A stretch of DNA of 38,948 bases from Desulfobacterales bacterium (GTDB taxonomy: Bacteria; Desulfobacterota; Desulfobacteria; Desulfobacterales; UBA2174_A). A model generated the notes under the pieces. The model saw only the letters and a program-made list of their open reading frames with translations. It ran no database searches and was not told the origin of the DNA. The translations under genes were made by a program, and so were the position numbers. The DNA is taken from NCBI GenBank assembly GCA_025454075.1, contig JALOPD010000043.1, positions 1 through 38,948 on the forward strand, given 5' to 3'. Positions 31,992 through 38,948 of the stretch are shown here, one piece after another (within the stretch, counting starts at the first letter, position 1; each line of letters starts with the position of its first letter).

Positions 31992-33523
31992 CTATTGCTC
32001 TTCGTGCGGCAGCCCCGCCCGCATGGCTGCGATCAGCTTCTGTTTCATCTGCCACATTTTCTCGCTCAGCGAGACGTGGTAAATGTGCGGGTTCATCAGG
32101 CGTTTGACGCCCGGGTCCAACCGCTCCATGTCGGACCGGCGCCGGCTGCGGATCTCCTCGATGCCCGGCGAAGGGGACTTGCGCCGGCCTTCCCGCAGGA
32201 TGTCCTCGAGCAGGGGCTCAATCGCGAGAAGGTCCTTGGCGTGCAGGCGGCGCTGCAGGCTCGCCTCGGTCATGTGCCGGAGAACGATTTCCGGCATCTC
32301 GGCCGGGTTTTCGTCCTTGGTGCTCACCAGGTCGGCGGTGGCCTTGTTGCGGCGATCGTAGAGGCGCCAGACCCGCTTGTCGCCGGGGTTGGGAATCTTG
32401 GAGGGCGAGTCGGAAAGCTTCATCGCCGGCACCCACTTGGAATCCTGCCGCAGCGCGACGAGCTTGTAGACCCCGTTCAGCGCCGAGTCCCCCGCCGAGG
32501 TCACCAGGCGGGTGCCCACCCCGTAGGTCAGGCGCTTAATGATGTGATCCGCATCCAGGCCGTTGCGCGCCGCCTCCTGTCCGATCTGAGTCAGGATCTG
32601 CCAGATGCTCAGCTCGTCCAGCTCGTTGGACAAGACGATCGTCGTCTCCGGAAAGCCGGCCGCGTTCAGCATCCGCACCGCCTCGATGCTCAGGTGCGCC
32701 AGATCGCCCGAATCCAGCCGGATCCCGACGGGCGCGTGCCCTTTGCGTTTCAGCTCCTCGAACACCGTGATGGCGTTGGGGATGCCGCTGCCCAGCGAGT
32801 CGATGGTGTCCACCAGCAGCACGCAGTCGTCCGGGTAGGTCTCGGCAAAGGCCCGGAACGCGTCCAGTTCGGTCATCCCCAGCGCGAGAAAGGCCTGCAC
32901 CATGCTGTGCGCGTGCGTGCCCTTCGGCGGCAGGCCGAGGACGTGCGAGATGCCCACGTTCGAGCTGAAATCGGCCCCGCCGATCAAGGCCGCCCGCGCC
33001 CCGGCCGTGACCCCCTTGCCGTGGCCGCGGCGCGTGCCGAACTGCGCGCCGCCTTGGTGGCGATCAGGGTCTGGTAGTTGAGATGGTTGAGCAGCGAGGT
33101 CTCCAGGATCTGGGCGGCCGCCAGCGGGCCGGTGACCACCGCCAGCGGCACGTTGGGGTGGACCACCCGGCCCTCGGGGATGGCGCGCATGGACAGCCCG
33201 TCGAAGTTGCCGGCCTTTTCGAGCCATTTCAGAAAATCGGGGCTGAACACCGGGGTGCCGGCCCGTCCGGTCTGGGACCTGAGGCATTCCAGTTCGGGCC
33301 GGCGGAAACGCGCCGCCTGCATCCAGTCCAGCAGCCACTCCATACCGGCATGGATGCAGTAGCCGGCCTTGTGCGCGCCGTAGTCGGGGCAGCCCCGGAA
33401 GAAGTAGTCGAACTGCGCGGGCTTCTCGTGCAGTCCCAGCCGAAAGTACATCTGGGCCATGGTGAACTGGTACTCGTCGGTGAACAGTATCCCTTCGGTC
33501 AGTTGCTGTTCGTGGGTGTTCAT
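31992..33523 (-). pseudogene. pncB: Nicotinate phosphoribosyltransferase gene interrupted by a frame change
   Basis: The enzyme would make nicotinate mononucleotide in NAD salvage. The first part starts at ATG 33523 ([20 protein letters not shown]) and runs in one frame to [12 protein letters not shown]. It then loses homology and reads through Arg/Ala-rich sequence to about 32984. The conserved continuation [58 protein letters not shown] and VLSNELDE appears in another frame from about 33045 to 31992. Around 33044-33052 some 12 residues that normally join ATKAA to FGTRRG are missing, and the frame shift fits a loss of 3n+1 bases. No single frame gives an intact protein. The cause is either an inactivating deletion or an assembly error in GC-rich sequence. 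The ribosome binding site is weak. Confidence 0.85.
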
Positions 33524-33561
33524 GTCTGTTTTCTACCGGGTTCGATCGGGAGCGGTACCTT

Positions 33562-33591
33562 AATGAACGGCCGCGGTCGCGGCCGTTCATT
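33562..33591 (-). terminator. Perfect 14-bp hairpin overlapping the mlaA stop
   Basis: 33562-33575 pairs perfectly with 33578-33591 around a 2-base centre. The element includes the mlaA stop codon (33587-33589). There is no U-tract on the minus strand, so it may act as an mRNA-end stabiliser or a weak terminator before the downstream gene. Confidence 0.5.
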
Positions 33592-34357
33592 CGCCGATCA
33601 GCTTTTGACGGTTTTGGATGAAGCCGTTGCGGATCGCGACATAGGGGTCCAGGGATGCCTTTTTGATCGCTTCGTAGTCCCCGATGCGGAAGGTGGTGTC
33701 GTTGACGGCCTCGCCCCCCCGGATCCCCAGGGACGGCGTGCGATCGACGGTCCAGAACAGGGGATCCAGGACGGCGTCGGGAAGTTTTCCCAGGGCGTCT
33801 CGGACCGTGGAAGGGCCGAAAAAGGGAAGCGTCAGGAAAGCGCTGTCGTCCCAGCCCCACACCGCAAACGTCTGTCCCATGTCCTCCGGGCTCGGGTTGC
33901 GGCCGGGATAGGTGGCGGCCACATCCGCCATGCCCAGGCACCCGGCCGTCGTGTTGATGAAAAACGCGGCGAATTCGTCCCCGCCTTTTTCCCACTGGCC
34001 CTGGAGCAGGCAGCTCACAAAGCGCACCGGGAAGCGGATGTTGCGCAGGACGTTGCGGAAAATCGTACGGAACTCCCAGGGGACGGCGGCCTTGACGCCC
34101 TTGGCGGCGGGCTCGAGCACATAGAGGATGAGAAAATCGTTGAGGATGAACATGTCGCGGTTGAAGGTCTCCAGCGGATCTCTGACCGTCACCTTCTTCG
34201 CGTCGTCCTCGTACTCGTCTTCGTAGTCGTCCGCCTCGGCGGATTCGGCCTGCGGCTGCCCCGCACCGGAAGCGGCTGCAAAAACGCCTATGGGCTGGCA
34301 CAGGAGCATGAGGGCGGCGACAGTTGCCGCACCGACGAAACAACCCTTTCTTGGCAT
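33587..34357 (-). CDS. mlaA: MlaA (VacJ) family outer-membrane lipid-asymmetry protein
   Basis: A 256-residue secreted protein. A signal peptide covers about 1-28, then an acidic linker ([10 protein letters not shown]), then the MlaA domain. The domain shows [64 protein letters not shown]-like [27 protein letters not shown], and [14 protein letters not shown]. MlaA removes phospholipids from the outer leaflet of the outer membrane. The usual lipobox is not convincing here: LMLLC near residue 20 lacks the small residue before cysteine. ATG 34357 is chosen because GAGGAG lies 10 bases upstream. No mlaBCDEF genes are nearby. It follows the two-repeat periplasmic gene by 79 bases. Confidence 0.9.
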   Translation of the reverse strand: MPRKGCFVGAATVAALMLLCQPIGVFAAASGAGQPQAESAEADDYEDEYEDDAKKVTVRDPLETFNRDMFILNDFLILYVLEPAAKGVKAAVPWEFRTIFRNVLRNIRFPVRFVSCLLQGQWEKGGDEFAAFFINTTAGCLGMADVAATYPGRNPSPEDMGQTFAVWGWDDSAFLTLPFFGPSTVRDALGKLPDAVLDPLFWTVDRTPSLGIRGGEAVNDTTFRIGDYEAIKKASLDPYVAIRNGFIQNRQKLIGE

Positions 34358-34436
34358 GGAAGATGATCTCCTCGGCATCCGCTGGAATAGACGTGCAGCT
34401 ATTGGTTTTCGAAGCAATTCGAGGTGCCGGCCACGG

Positions 34437-35024
34437 TCACTTTCTCTTGTCGATTTTGATGGCGATCCCCTCGGTGACCCTCAGAACGACCTCGTCGCCC
34501 TTTTTGATTCCATCGAGATTCTTGAAGCCCTTGTCGACGGCGACGACCCCGATGCCCCGATGGGGCTCTTTGAAAGTGACCAGTCGAGACTTGACGTCGA
34601 TGGACTCGACGGCAGCCGCCATCTGAAAGGTTTCGGCGAGAAGAACACCCCGATGGGAGCCCATCGGCGCCACGGACACCAACCGCGCCTCGGCGGCGCT
34701 TTGCGGTGCGCCGGCCTTGCGGATGAAGATCGCTATGGGTTCGACGAAATCCGCCAGGACCACGTCGCCCTTTTTCAACTGGTCGAAATTCTTCACCGCT
34801 TTGTCCGCCTTGAGGCTGATGGCCCTGCCCTTGTTGTCCTTCAGCGTCACGGTGCGTTTTTTATGGTTGATCGCCTCGAGAACCGCTTTTACCTCTAAAA
34901 CGTCGGCCACCACGACCCCCGGCTTTCCCACCTCTTTTTCAGCGGACGGCGACAACCCGCCCGCACGCGCAACCCCGGCGCCGATCCAGACGATCAGGGC
35001 AACTGCCGCCAGCACTCGTTTCAT
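34437..35024 (-). CDS. Secreted protein with two tandem about 58-residue repeats
   Basis: A 195-residue protein of unknown function. A signal peptide (about 1-21, ending ARA-GG) sends it to the periplasm. The mature part contains two similar units, residues about 45-102 and 135-192. VKNFDQLKKGDVV in the first aligns with FKNLDGIKKGDEV in the second, and each unit has a beta-rich start (VLEAINHKKRTVTLKD, VESIDVKSRLVTFKE). The units look like small beta-barrel modules. AGGGGGCAGTGG precedes the ATG at 35024. Position before mlaA suggests a shared transcript and an envelope role, but nothing in the sequence gives an activity. Confidence 0.75.
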   Translation of the reverse strand: MKRVLAAVALIVWIGAGVARAGGLSPSAEKEVGKPGVVVADVLEVKAVLEAINHKKRTVTLKDNKGRAISLKADKAVKNFDQLKKGDVVLADFVEPIAIFIRKAGAPQSAAEARLVSVAPMGSHRGVLLAETFQMAAAVESIDVKSRLVTFKEPHRGIGVVAVDKGFKNLDGIKKGDEVVLRVTEGIAIKIDKRK

Positions 35025-35273
35025 CCACTGCCCCCTGCCGCAAAAAAAACAAAATCTTCTGCCGCCAAAAAGAGTTTTGACTTATTAAAGGGCATATATA
35101 ACGATTAGTTAGAAAAGGCCAGACAAATCTATCCTCCCCTCAGGAGCCGTGATCGCGGACGGCCCCTCGGCTTTTCAGAATGCGCCGGCCATCTTCTGTG
35201 TCAAACGAAGCTCCTGTTGTCGGGCCTCAAACGCCCCATTCCGGTTGCAGCGGACGCCGGAAGCGTCAGCCGC

Positions 35274-35315
35274 AAAAAAAATCAAGGACCCAAGATTGCT
35301 CTTAAGCCCTTGATT
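35274..35315 (-). terminator. Rho-independent terminator of the tRNA operon
   Basis: On the minus strand AATCAAGG (35315-35308) pairs with CCTTGATT (35287-35280), with some additional inner pairing, and eight T in total end the element (35281-35274 region). It lies just after tRNA-Asp. The rest of 35025-35273 holds the promoter region of the periplasmic gene (an AT-rich TATATA near 35093-35099) and no gene. Confidence 0.85.
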
Positions 35316-35320
35316 GAAAA

Positions 35321-35398
35321 TGGCGGGGACGACGAGGCTCGAACTCGCGACCTCCGACGTGACAGGCCGGCGCTCTAACCAAACTGAGCTACGCCCCC
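35321..35398 (-). tRNA. tRNA-Asp (GTC)
   Basis: A complete cloverleaf of 78 bases including the encoded CCA. Acceptor GGGGGCG pairs with CGTCCCC, D-arm GCTC/GAGC, anticodon arm CCGGC-CTGTCAC-GTCGG (one G-U pair), and T-loop TTCGAGC. The anticodon GTC is at 35363-35361 and the discriminator is G. It is read on the minus strand 51 bases after tRNA-Val. Confidence 0.97.
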
Positions 35399-35449
35399 GC
35401 AAAATGGGTTTCGGATCGTTCATCCGCTGCACCCACCACACCTTCAGTG

Positions 35450-35525
35450 TGGTAGGCGGAACAGGGATCGAACCTGTGACCTTCGGCTTGTAAGGCCGAC
35501 GCTCTCCCGGCTGAGCTATCCGCCC
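35450..35525 (-). tRNA. tRNA-Val (TAC)
   Basis: A complete 76-base cloverleaf with encoded CCA. Acceptor GGGCGGA pairs with TCCGCCT (G-U at the first pair), D-arm GCTC/GAGC, anticodon arm TCGGC-CTTACAA-GCCGA, and T-loop TTCGATC. The anticodon TAC is at 35492-35490. It is the first tRNA of a Val-Asp pair behind its own promoter. Confidence 0.97.
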
Positions 35526-35546
35526 CGAGCGTTTACGCAACGGTTT

Positions 35547-35575
35547 CAGTTAGCAGCTTGCGCTTCCGGTGTCAA
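35547..35575 (-). promoter_or_regulatory. Promoter of the tRNA-Val/tRNA-Asp operon
   Basis: On the minus strand TTGACA (35575-35570) and TAACTG (35552-35547) are exactly 17 bases apart, about 22 bases before tRNA-Val. It lies in the short gap between lon and the tRNAs, so they need not depend on lon readthrough. Confidence 0.65.
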
Positions 35576-35591
35576 GCGCAAATTGGGCCCG

Positions 35592-38030
35592 TCAATTGAA
35601 CGCCCGGCCCGGCTTGTCTTCCTTGGCAGCCGGTATCTCCAGCGGGATGTCGGCCTTCTTGAAGAGCGGCTCCCCTTCCGGGACGATCAGGGCATGGCTG
35701 AGCACCTCGTCCATGTGCTCGACGAACCGGATGTCCATCTGGCTCGTGATGCTCTTGGGGATGTCTTTGAGGTCCTTTTCGTTCTCCTTCGGGACGACCA
35801 CGCGCTTGACCCCGCCCCGGTGGGCGGCGATCAGCTTTTCTTTGAGCCCGCCGATGGGCAGCACCCGCCCCCGCAACGTGATCTCGCCGGTCATGGCCAT
35901 GTCCCGGTGCACCGGCCGACGCGTCAGCGCCGACACAAGCGAGGTGCACATGGAGATGCCGGCCGACGGGCCGTCCTTGGGAATCGCCCCCTCCGGGATG
36001 TGGATGTGGATGTCGTATTTGCGGTGGAATTTATCGTCGATCATCAGGTGATCGGCCCGTGACCGCACGTAGCTCAACGCGGCCCGGGCGGACTCCTGCA
36101 TGACGTCGCCCAGCTTGCCGGTCACGGTCAACTGCCCCCGCCCCGGCATCAGCAGGGTTTCGATGAACAGCAGCTCGCCGCCCACCGGGGTCCAGGCGAG
36201 CCCCGTCACCATGCCGACCTGGTCCTGCGCGTCCACCTCCTCCTGGCGGAACCGGAAGACCCCGAGGTATTTGGACACGGATTTCTCGCCGACGACGAAC
36301 TCGGTCTTTTCCTTGTCGTTGACGGCCTCGCGTGCCAGCTTGCGGCAGATGGAGGCGATTTCACGCTCGAGGTTGCGCACCCCGGCCTCACGGGTGTAGC
36401 GCCGGATGACGGTCAGCAGCGCCTTCTTGGAGAAGGCGACTTTTTTGCCTTCCAGGCCGTTGGCCTTGATCTGCTTGGCCACCAGGAACTGCTCGGCGAT
36501 ATGGTACTTTTCGACCTCGGTGTAGCCCGGCAGGCGGATGATCTCCATGCGGTCCTGAAGCGGCAACGGGATGTCGGGCAGCGTGTTGGCCGTCGTGATG
36601 AAGAGGATGTCCGACAAATCGTAGTCGAGGTCGAGGTAGTGGTCGTTGAAGGCGAAGTTCTGCTCCGGGTCGAGCACTTCGAGCAACGCCGCCGAGGGGT
36701 CCCCCCGGAAATCCATGCTCATCTTGTCGACCTCGTCCAGGCAGAAAACCGGGTTGCTGACGCCCACTTTTTTCAGGGACTGGATGATCTTGCCCGGCAG
36801 CGCGCCGATGTAGGTGCGGCGGTGGCCGCGGATCTCGGCTTCGTCGCGCACGCCGCCGAGCGACAGCCGGACGTACTTGCGGCCGGTGGCCCGGGCGATT
36901 GACTTCGCAAGCGAGGTCTTGCCCACGCCCGGGGGGCCGACGAAGCACAGGATCGGCCCCCGGATTTTTTTCACCAGCGCCTGGACCGCCAGGTACTCGA
37001 GGATGCGCTCTTTGGGCTTCTCGAGGCCGTAGTGGTCCTCCTCCAGGATGCGCTCCGCCGCTTTGAGGTCGTCCGCGACCTCGGTCTTCTCGTCCCAGGG
37101 CAGGCTCAGGATCCAGTCGATATAGTTGCGCACCACGGTGGCCTCGGCCGACATGGGCGTCATCATCTTGAGTTTCTTGAGCTCGTGTTCGACTTTTTCG
37201 GTGGCCTCCTTGGAAAGCTTCTTGTTCTTGAGCTTCTCTTCGATCTCCCGGATCTCGTCGCCGAGATCGTCTTCCGACCCCATCTCCTTCTTGATCGCCC
37301 GCATCTGCTCGTTCAGATAGTACTGCTTCTGGGTCTTCTCCATCTGCTCCTTGATGCGAGACTTGATGCGTTGGTCCATCCGGAAGACCTCGGTCTCCAT
37401 CTTGATCAGGCTCAGGAGCAGCGGCAGCCGCTCGGTCAGCTCGAGGGCGTCGAGCAGCCGCTGCTTGTCCTCGAGCTTGAAGGAGAAGTGGGAGGCCACG
37501 GTGTCGGCCATCTGGGACGGGTCCGTGATCGAGGTGATGTTGGAGACCAGCTCCTTGGAGATGCTGCGGTTGTGGCCGGCATACTCCTCGAAGGCCTCGA
37601 CGACGGAGCGCATCAGGGCGGTCGACTCGGCCGGCGACAGCTCCCGCTCGGCCAGGCGCTCGAGCTCCACCCGGAAAAATTCCTCCTCGGGCAGGAAGCG
37701 CACGACCCGCGCGCGGCCCTTGCCTTCCACCAGTGCCTTCACGGTGCCGTCCGGCAGGCGCAGCAACTGGAGCACTTTGCCGATGGTGCCGATCTCGCTG
37801 ATGTCCTGCTCGCCGGGGTTGTCGATGCCGGCCTTTTTCTGGGTGGCCAGAAAAACGACCTTGTCCTTGTTCATGGCCTCGCTCAGGGCGTTGACGGACT
37901 TGGCCCGCCCCACGAACAGCGGCGCCACCATGAACGGGAACACCACGATGTCCCGCAGGGGCAGCAGGGGCAGCACCAGCCGAGGCGAGTTCGCTTCGCC
38001 TTCCTTGTAAAACTTGGGGATGTTCACCAT
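35592..38030 (-). CDS. lon: ATP-dependent Lon protease (LonA)
   Basis: An 812-residue LonA protease. The N-terminal LON substrate domain starts at [19 protein letters not shown], followed by a coiled coil (about 215-290). The AAA+ module has Walker [10 protein letters not shown] at 365-373 and Walker [10 protein letters not shown] near 429-437. The C-terminal serine-lysine protease has S689 in PKDGPSAG and K732 in GGLKEKL, the expected 43 residues apart. Lon degrades damaged and short-lived regulatory proteins in the cytoplasm. ATG at 38030 is chosen because the LON domain begins about 16 residues later; the ribosome binding site is weak, and an upstream in-frame ATG near 38079 is possible. 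It follows clpX by 98 bases, a common arrangement. Confidence 0.97.
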   Translation of the reverse strand: MVNIPKFYKEGEANSPRLVLPLLPLRDIVVFPFMVAPLFVGRAKSVNALSEAMNKDKVVFLATQKKAGIDNPGEQDISEIGTIGKVLQLLRLPDGTVKALVEGKGRARVVRFLPEEEFFRVELERLAERELSPAESTALMRSVVEAFEEYAGHNRSISKELVSNITSITDPSQMADTVASHFSFKLEDKQRLLDALELTERLPLLLSLIKMETEVFRMDQRIKSRIKEQMEKTQKQYYLNEQMRAIKKEMGSEDDLGDEIREIEEKLKNKKLSKEATEKVEHELKKLKMMTPMSAEATVVRNYIDWILSLPWDEKTEVADDLKAAERILEEDHYGLEKPKERILEYLAVQALVKKIRGPILCFVGPPGVGKTSLAKSIARATGRKYVRLSLGGVRDEAEIRGHRRTYIGALPGKIIQSLKKVGVSNPVFCLDEVDKMSMDFRGDPSAALLEVLDPEQNFAFNDHYLDLDYDLSDILFITTANTLPDIPLPLQDRMEIIRLPGYTEVEKYHIAEQFLVAKQIKANGLEGKKVAFSKKALLTVIRRYTREAGVRNLEREIASICRKLAREAVNDKEKTEFVVGEKSVSKYLGVFRFRQEEVDAQDQVGMVTGLAWTPVGGELLFIETLLMPGRGQLTVTGKLGDVMQESARAALSYVRSRADHLMIDDKFHRKYDIHIHIPEGAIPKDGPSAGISMCTSLVSALTRRPVHRDMAMTGEITLRGRVLPIGGLKEKLIAAHRGGVKRVVVPKENEKDLKDIPKSITSQMDIRFVEHMDEVLSHALIVPEGEPLFKKADIPLEIPAAKEDKPGRAFN

Positions 38031-38102
38031 GGTTTCACCGAAAAATAAGCCCCAAGCTCGATGCTCGAGGCCGATCATAAAAGTGTTTAAACCCCTCTTA
38101 GC

Positions 38103-38129
38103 AGGAAATCGGGCGCAGCCCGATTTCCT
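38103..38129 (-). terminator. 12-bp hairpin between clpX and lon
   Basis: 38103-38114 pairs perfectly with 38118-38129 around a 3-base loop, touching the clpX stop codon. There is no proper U-tract after it on the minus strand, so it could limit 3' decay or cause partial termination between clpX and lon. Confidence 0.5.
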
Positions 38130-38948
38130 CAGGCTTGTTTCTTGGTCTGTTCGAAGAGCAGAATCGGGTCTTCCTTGTTCAGCACGACATCCTCGCTGAT
38201 CACGCATTCCTTGACATTCTCCAGCGAGGGCAGCTCGTACATGATGTCGAGCATGCAGGATTCCATGATGGCGCGCAGCCCGCGGGCCCCGGACTTGCGC
38301 TTGATCGCCTCGCGCGCGATCGCCGAGAGCGCGCTGTCGGTGAAGCGCAGGTTGGCCCCCTCCATTTCGAACAGCTTCTGGTACTGCTTGATCAGGGCGT
38401 TCTTCGGCTCCTTGAGGATGCGGATCAGGCTGTCCTCGTTGAGCTCGTGCAGGGTCGCGATCACCGGCAGGCGCCCGAGGAACTCGGGGATCATCCCGTA
38501 CTTGATCAGGTCTTCGGGCTGCACCACCTTGAGCGTTTCGCCGATCGTACGCTCCTTCTCCTGGACGATCTTGGCGCCGAACCCCATCATCTTAGGCCCG
38601 AGCCGCCGCTGGATGATCTTCTCCAGCCCAGTGAAGGTCCCCCCGCAGATGAAGAGGATGTTGGTGGTGTCGACCTTGATGAAGTCCTGCTGGGGGTGTT
38701 TGCGGCCGCCCTTGGGGGGCACGCTCGCCAGGGTCCCCTCCAGGATTTTGAGCAGCGCCTGCTGGACCCCCTCGCCCGAGACGTCGCGGGTGATGGAGGG
38801 GTTGTCCGCCTTGCTGGCGATCTTGTCGATCTCGTCGATGTAGACGATGCCCCGCTTGGTCTTCTCGACATCGTAGTCGGCGTTCTGCAGCAGCGAGAGG
38901 ATGATGTTCTCGACGTCCTCGCCCACGTACCCGGCCTCGGTCAGGCTG
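38129..38948 (-). CDS. clpX: ATP-dependent Clp protease ATP-binding subunit ClpX (3' part, runs off the window)
   Basis: The C-terminal about 272 residues of ClpX. At the window edge the protein reads [20 protein letters not shown], which includes the GYVG pore loop. Then come Walker [13 protein letters not shown], the sensor segment ILFICGGTF, the RKHP part of the RKH pore loop, [16 protein letters not shown] and the sensor-2 arginine in SGARGLRAI. The zinc-binding domain and Walker A lie outside the window. ClpX unfolds substrates for ClpP; clpP is expected further along the minus-strand operon beyond 38948. The stop is at 38129, next to a hairpin and followed by lon. Confidence 0.97.
   Translation of the reverse strand, partial: SLTEAGYVGEDVENIILSLLQNADYDVEKTKRGIVYIDEIDKIASKADNPSITRDVSGEGVQQALLKILEGTLASVPPKGGRKHPQQDFIKVDTTNILFICGGTFTGLEKIIQRRLGPKMMGFGAKIVQEKERTIGETLKVVQPEDLIKYGMIPEFLGRLPVIATLHELNEDSLIRILKEPKNALIKQYQKLFEMEGANLRFTDSALSAIAREAIKRKSGARGLRAIMESCMLDIMYELPSLENVKECVISEDVVLNKEDPILLFEQTKKQA

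Noticed and set aside
33524..34343. Upstream extension of the pncB C-terminal frame over mlaA
   Set aside because: It is an out-of-frame reading of mlaA; the open frame continues only because of base composition.
35321..35525. tRNA genes as an integration site for a mobile element
   Set aside because: No integrase, att-like duplication of a tRNA 3' end or foreign gene content is seen on either side; lon and envelope genes flank them.
35175..35540. A 121-codon minus-strand frame spanning the tRNA region
   Set aside because: It runs antisense-like across both tRNA genes and reads typical tRNA-shadow peptide (GERRPYKPKVTGSIPVPPT); the tRNAs explain the sequence.

Overview
The window is GC-rich, densely coded chromosomal DNA. 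It looks like an anaerobic member of the former Deltaproteobacteria (Desulfobacterota). The clues are an oxygen-sensitive glycyl radical enzyme with its radical SAM activase, an iron-sulfur L-serine dehydratase, a clpX-lon-tRNA-Val-tRNA-Asp cluster, and a c-di-AMP riboswitch in front of kup. This placement is inference from gene content. No rRNA, CRISPR array, integrase, transposase or prophage is visible.

Layout. 1-4443: a vWA/OmpA cell-envelope protein, then a thiamine-precursor (NCS1) permease under a TPP riboswitch whose terminator and antiterminator can both be read in the DNA, then gdhA. 4871-7714: a PLP aminotransferase and a dynamin-like GTPase. 8040-12719: a radical SAM protein followed by an ABC importer of the YnjD/YnjB/YnjC type, tightly coupled and of unknown substrate. 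12859-15661: a cache-HAMP histidine kinase without a partner and a FadR-type GntR regulator. 15932-21070: divergent from the regulator, a glycyl radical activase, a glycyl radical enzyme with every 4-hydroxyproline dehydratase (HypD) active-site residue I can recall, and a fused L-serine dehydratase. 21147-24663: a cytoplasmic sulfite-oxidase-type molybdoenzyme, a Nudix hydrolase with a monooxygenase-fold protein, and a DedA membrane protein.

24709-29088 is a potassium-uptake locus: promoter, c-di-AMP riboswitch, kup, then a trkH/ktrB-trkA/ktrA pair. 29118-31237 (minus) is a dadA-nudC operon. 31377-31940 is a UPF0316 membrane protein. 31992-35024 (minus) holds a periplasmic two-repeat protein, mlaA, and a nicotinate phosphoribosyltransferase gene broken by a frame change. 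35321-38948 (minus) holds the tRNAs, lon and the 3' part of clpX, which runs off the window.

The best candidate for an undescribed system is the radical SAM/YnjDBC cassette at 8040-12719, preceded by a 31-codon ORF that is either a dehydrogenase remnant or a small coupled peptide. The best-supported regulatory findings are the two riboswitches. A structured repeat occurs in two intergenic copies, and several long perfect inverted repeats sit at gene ends.
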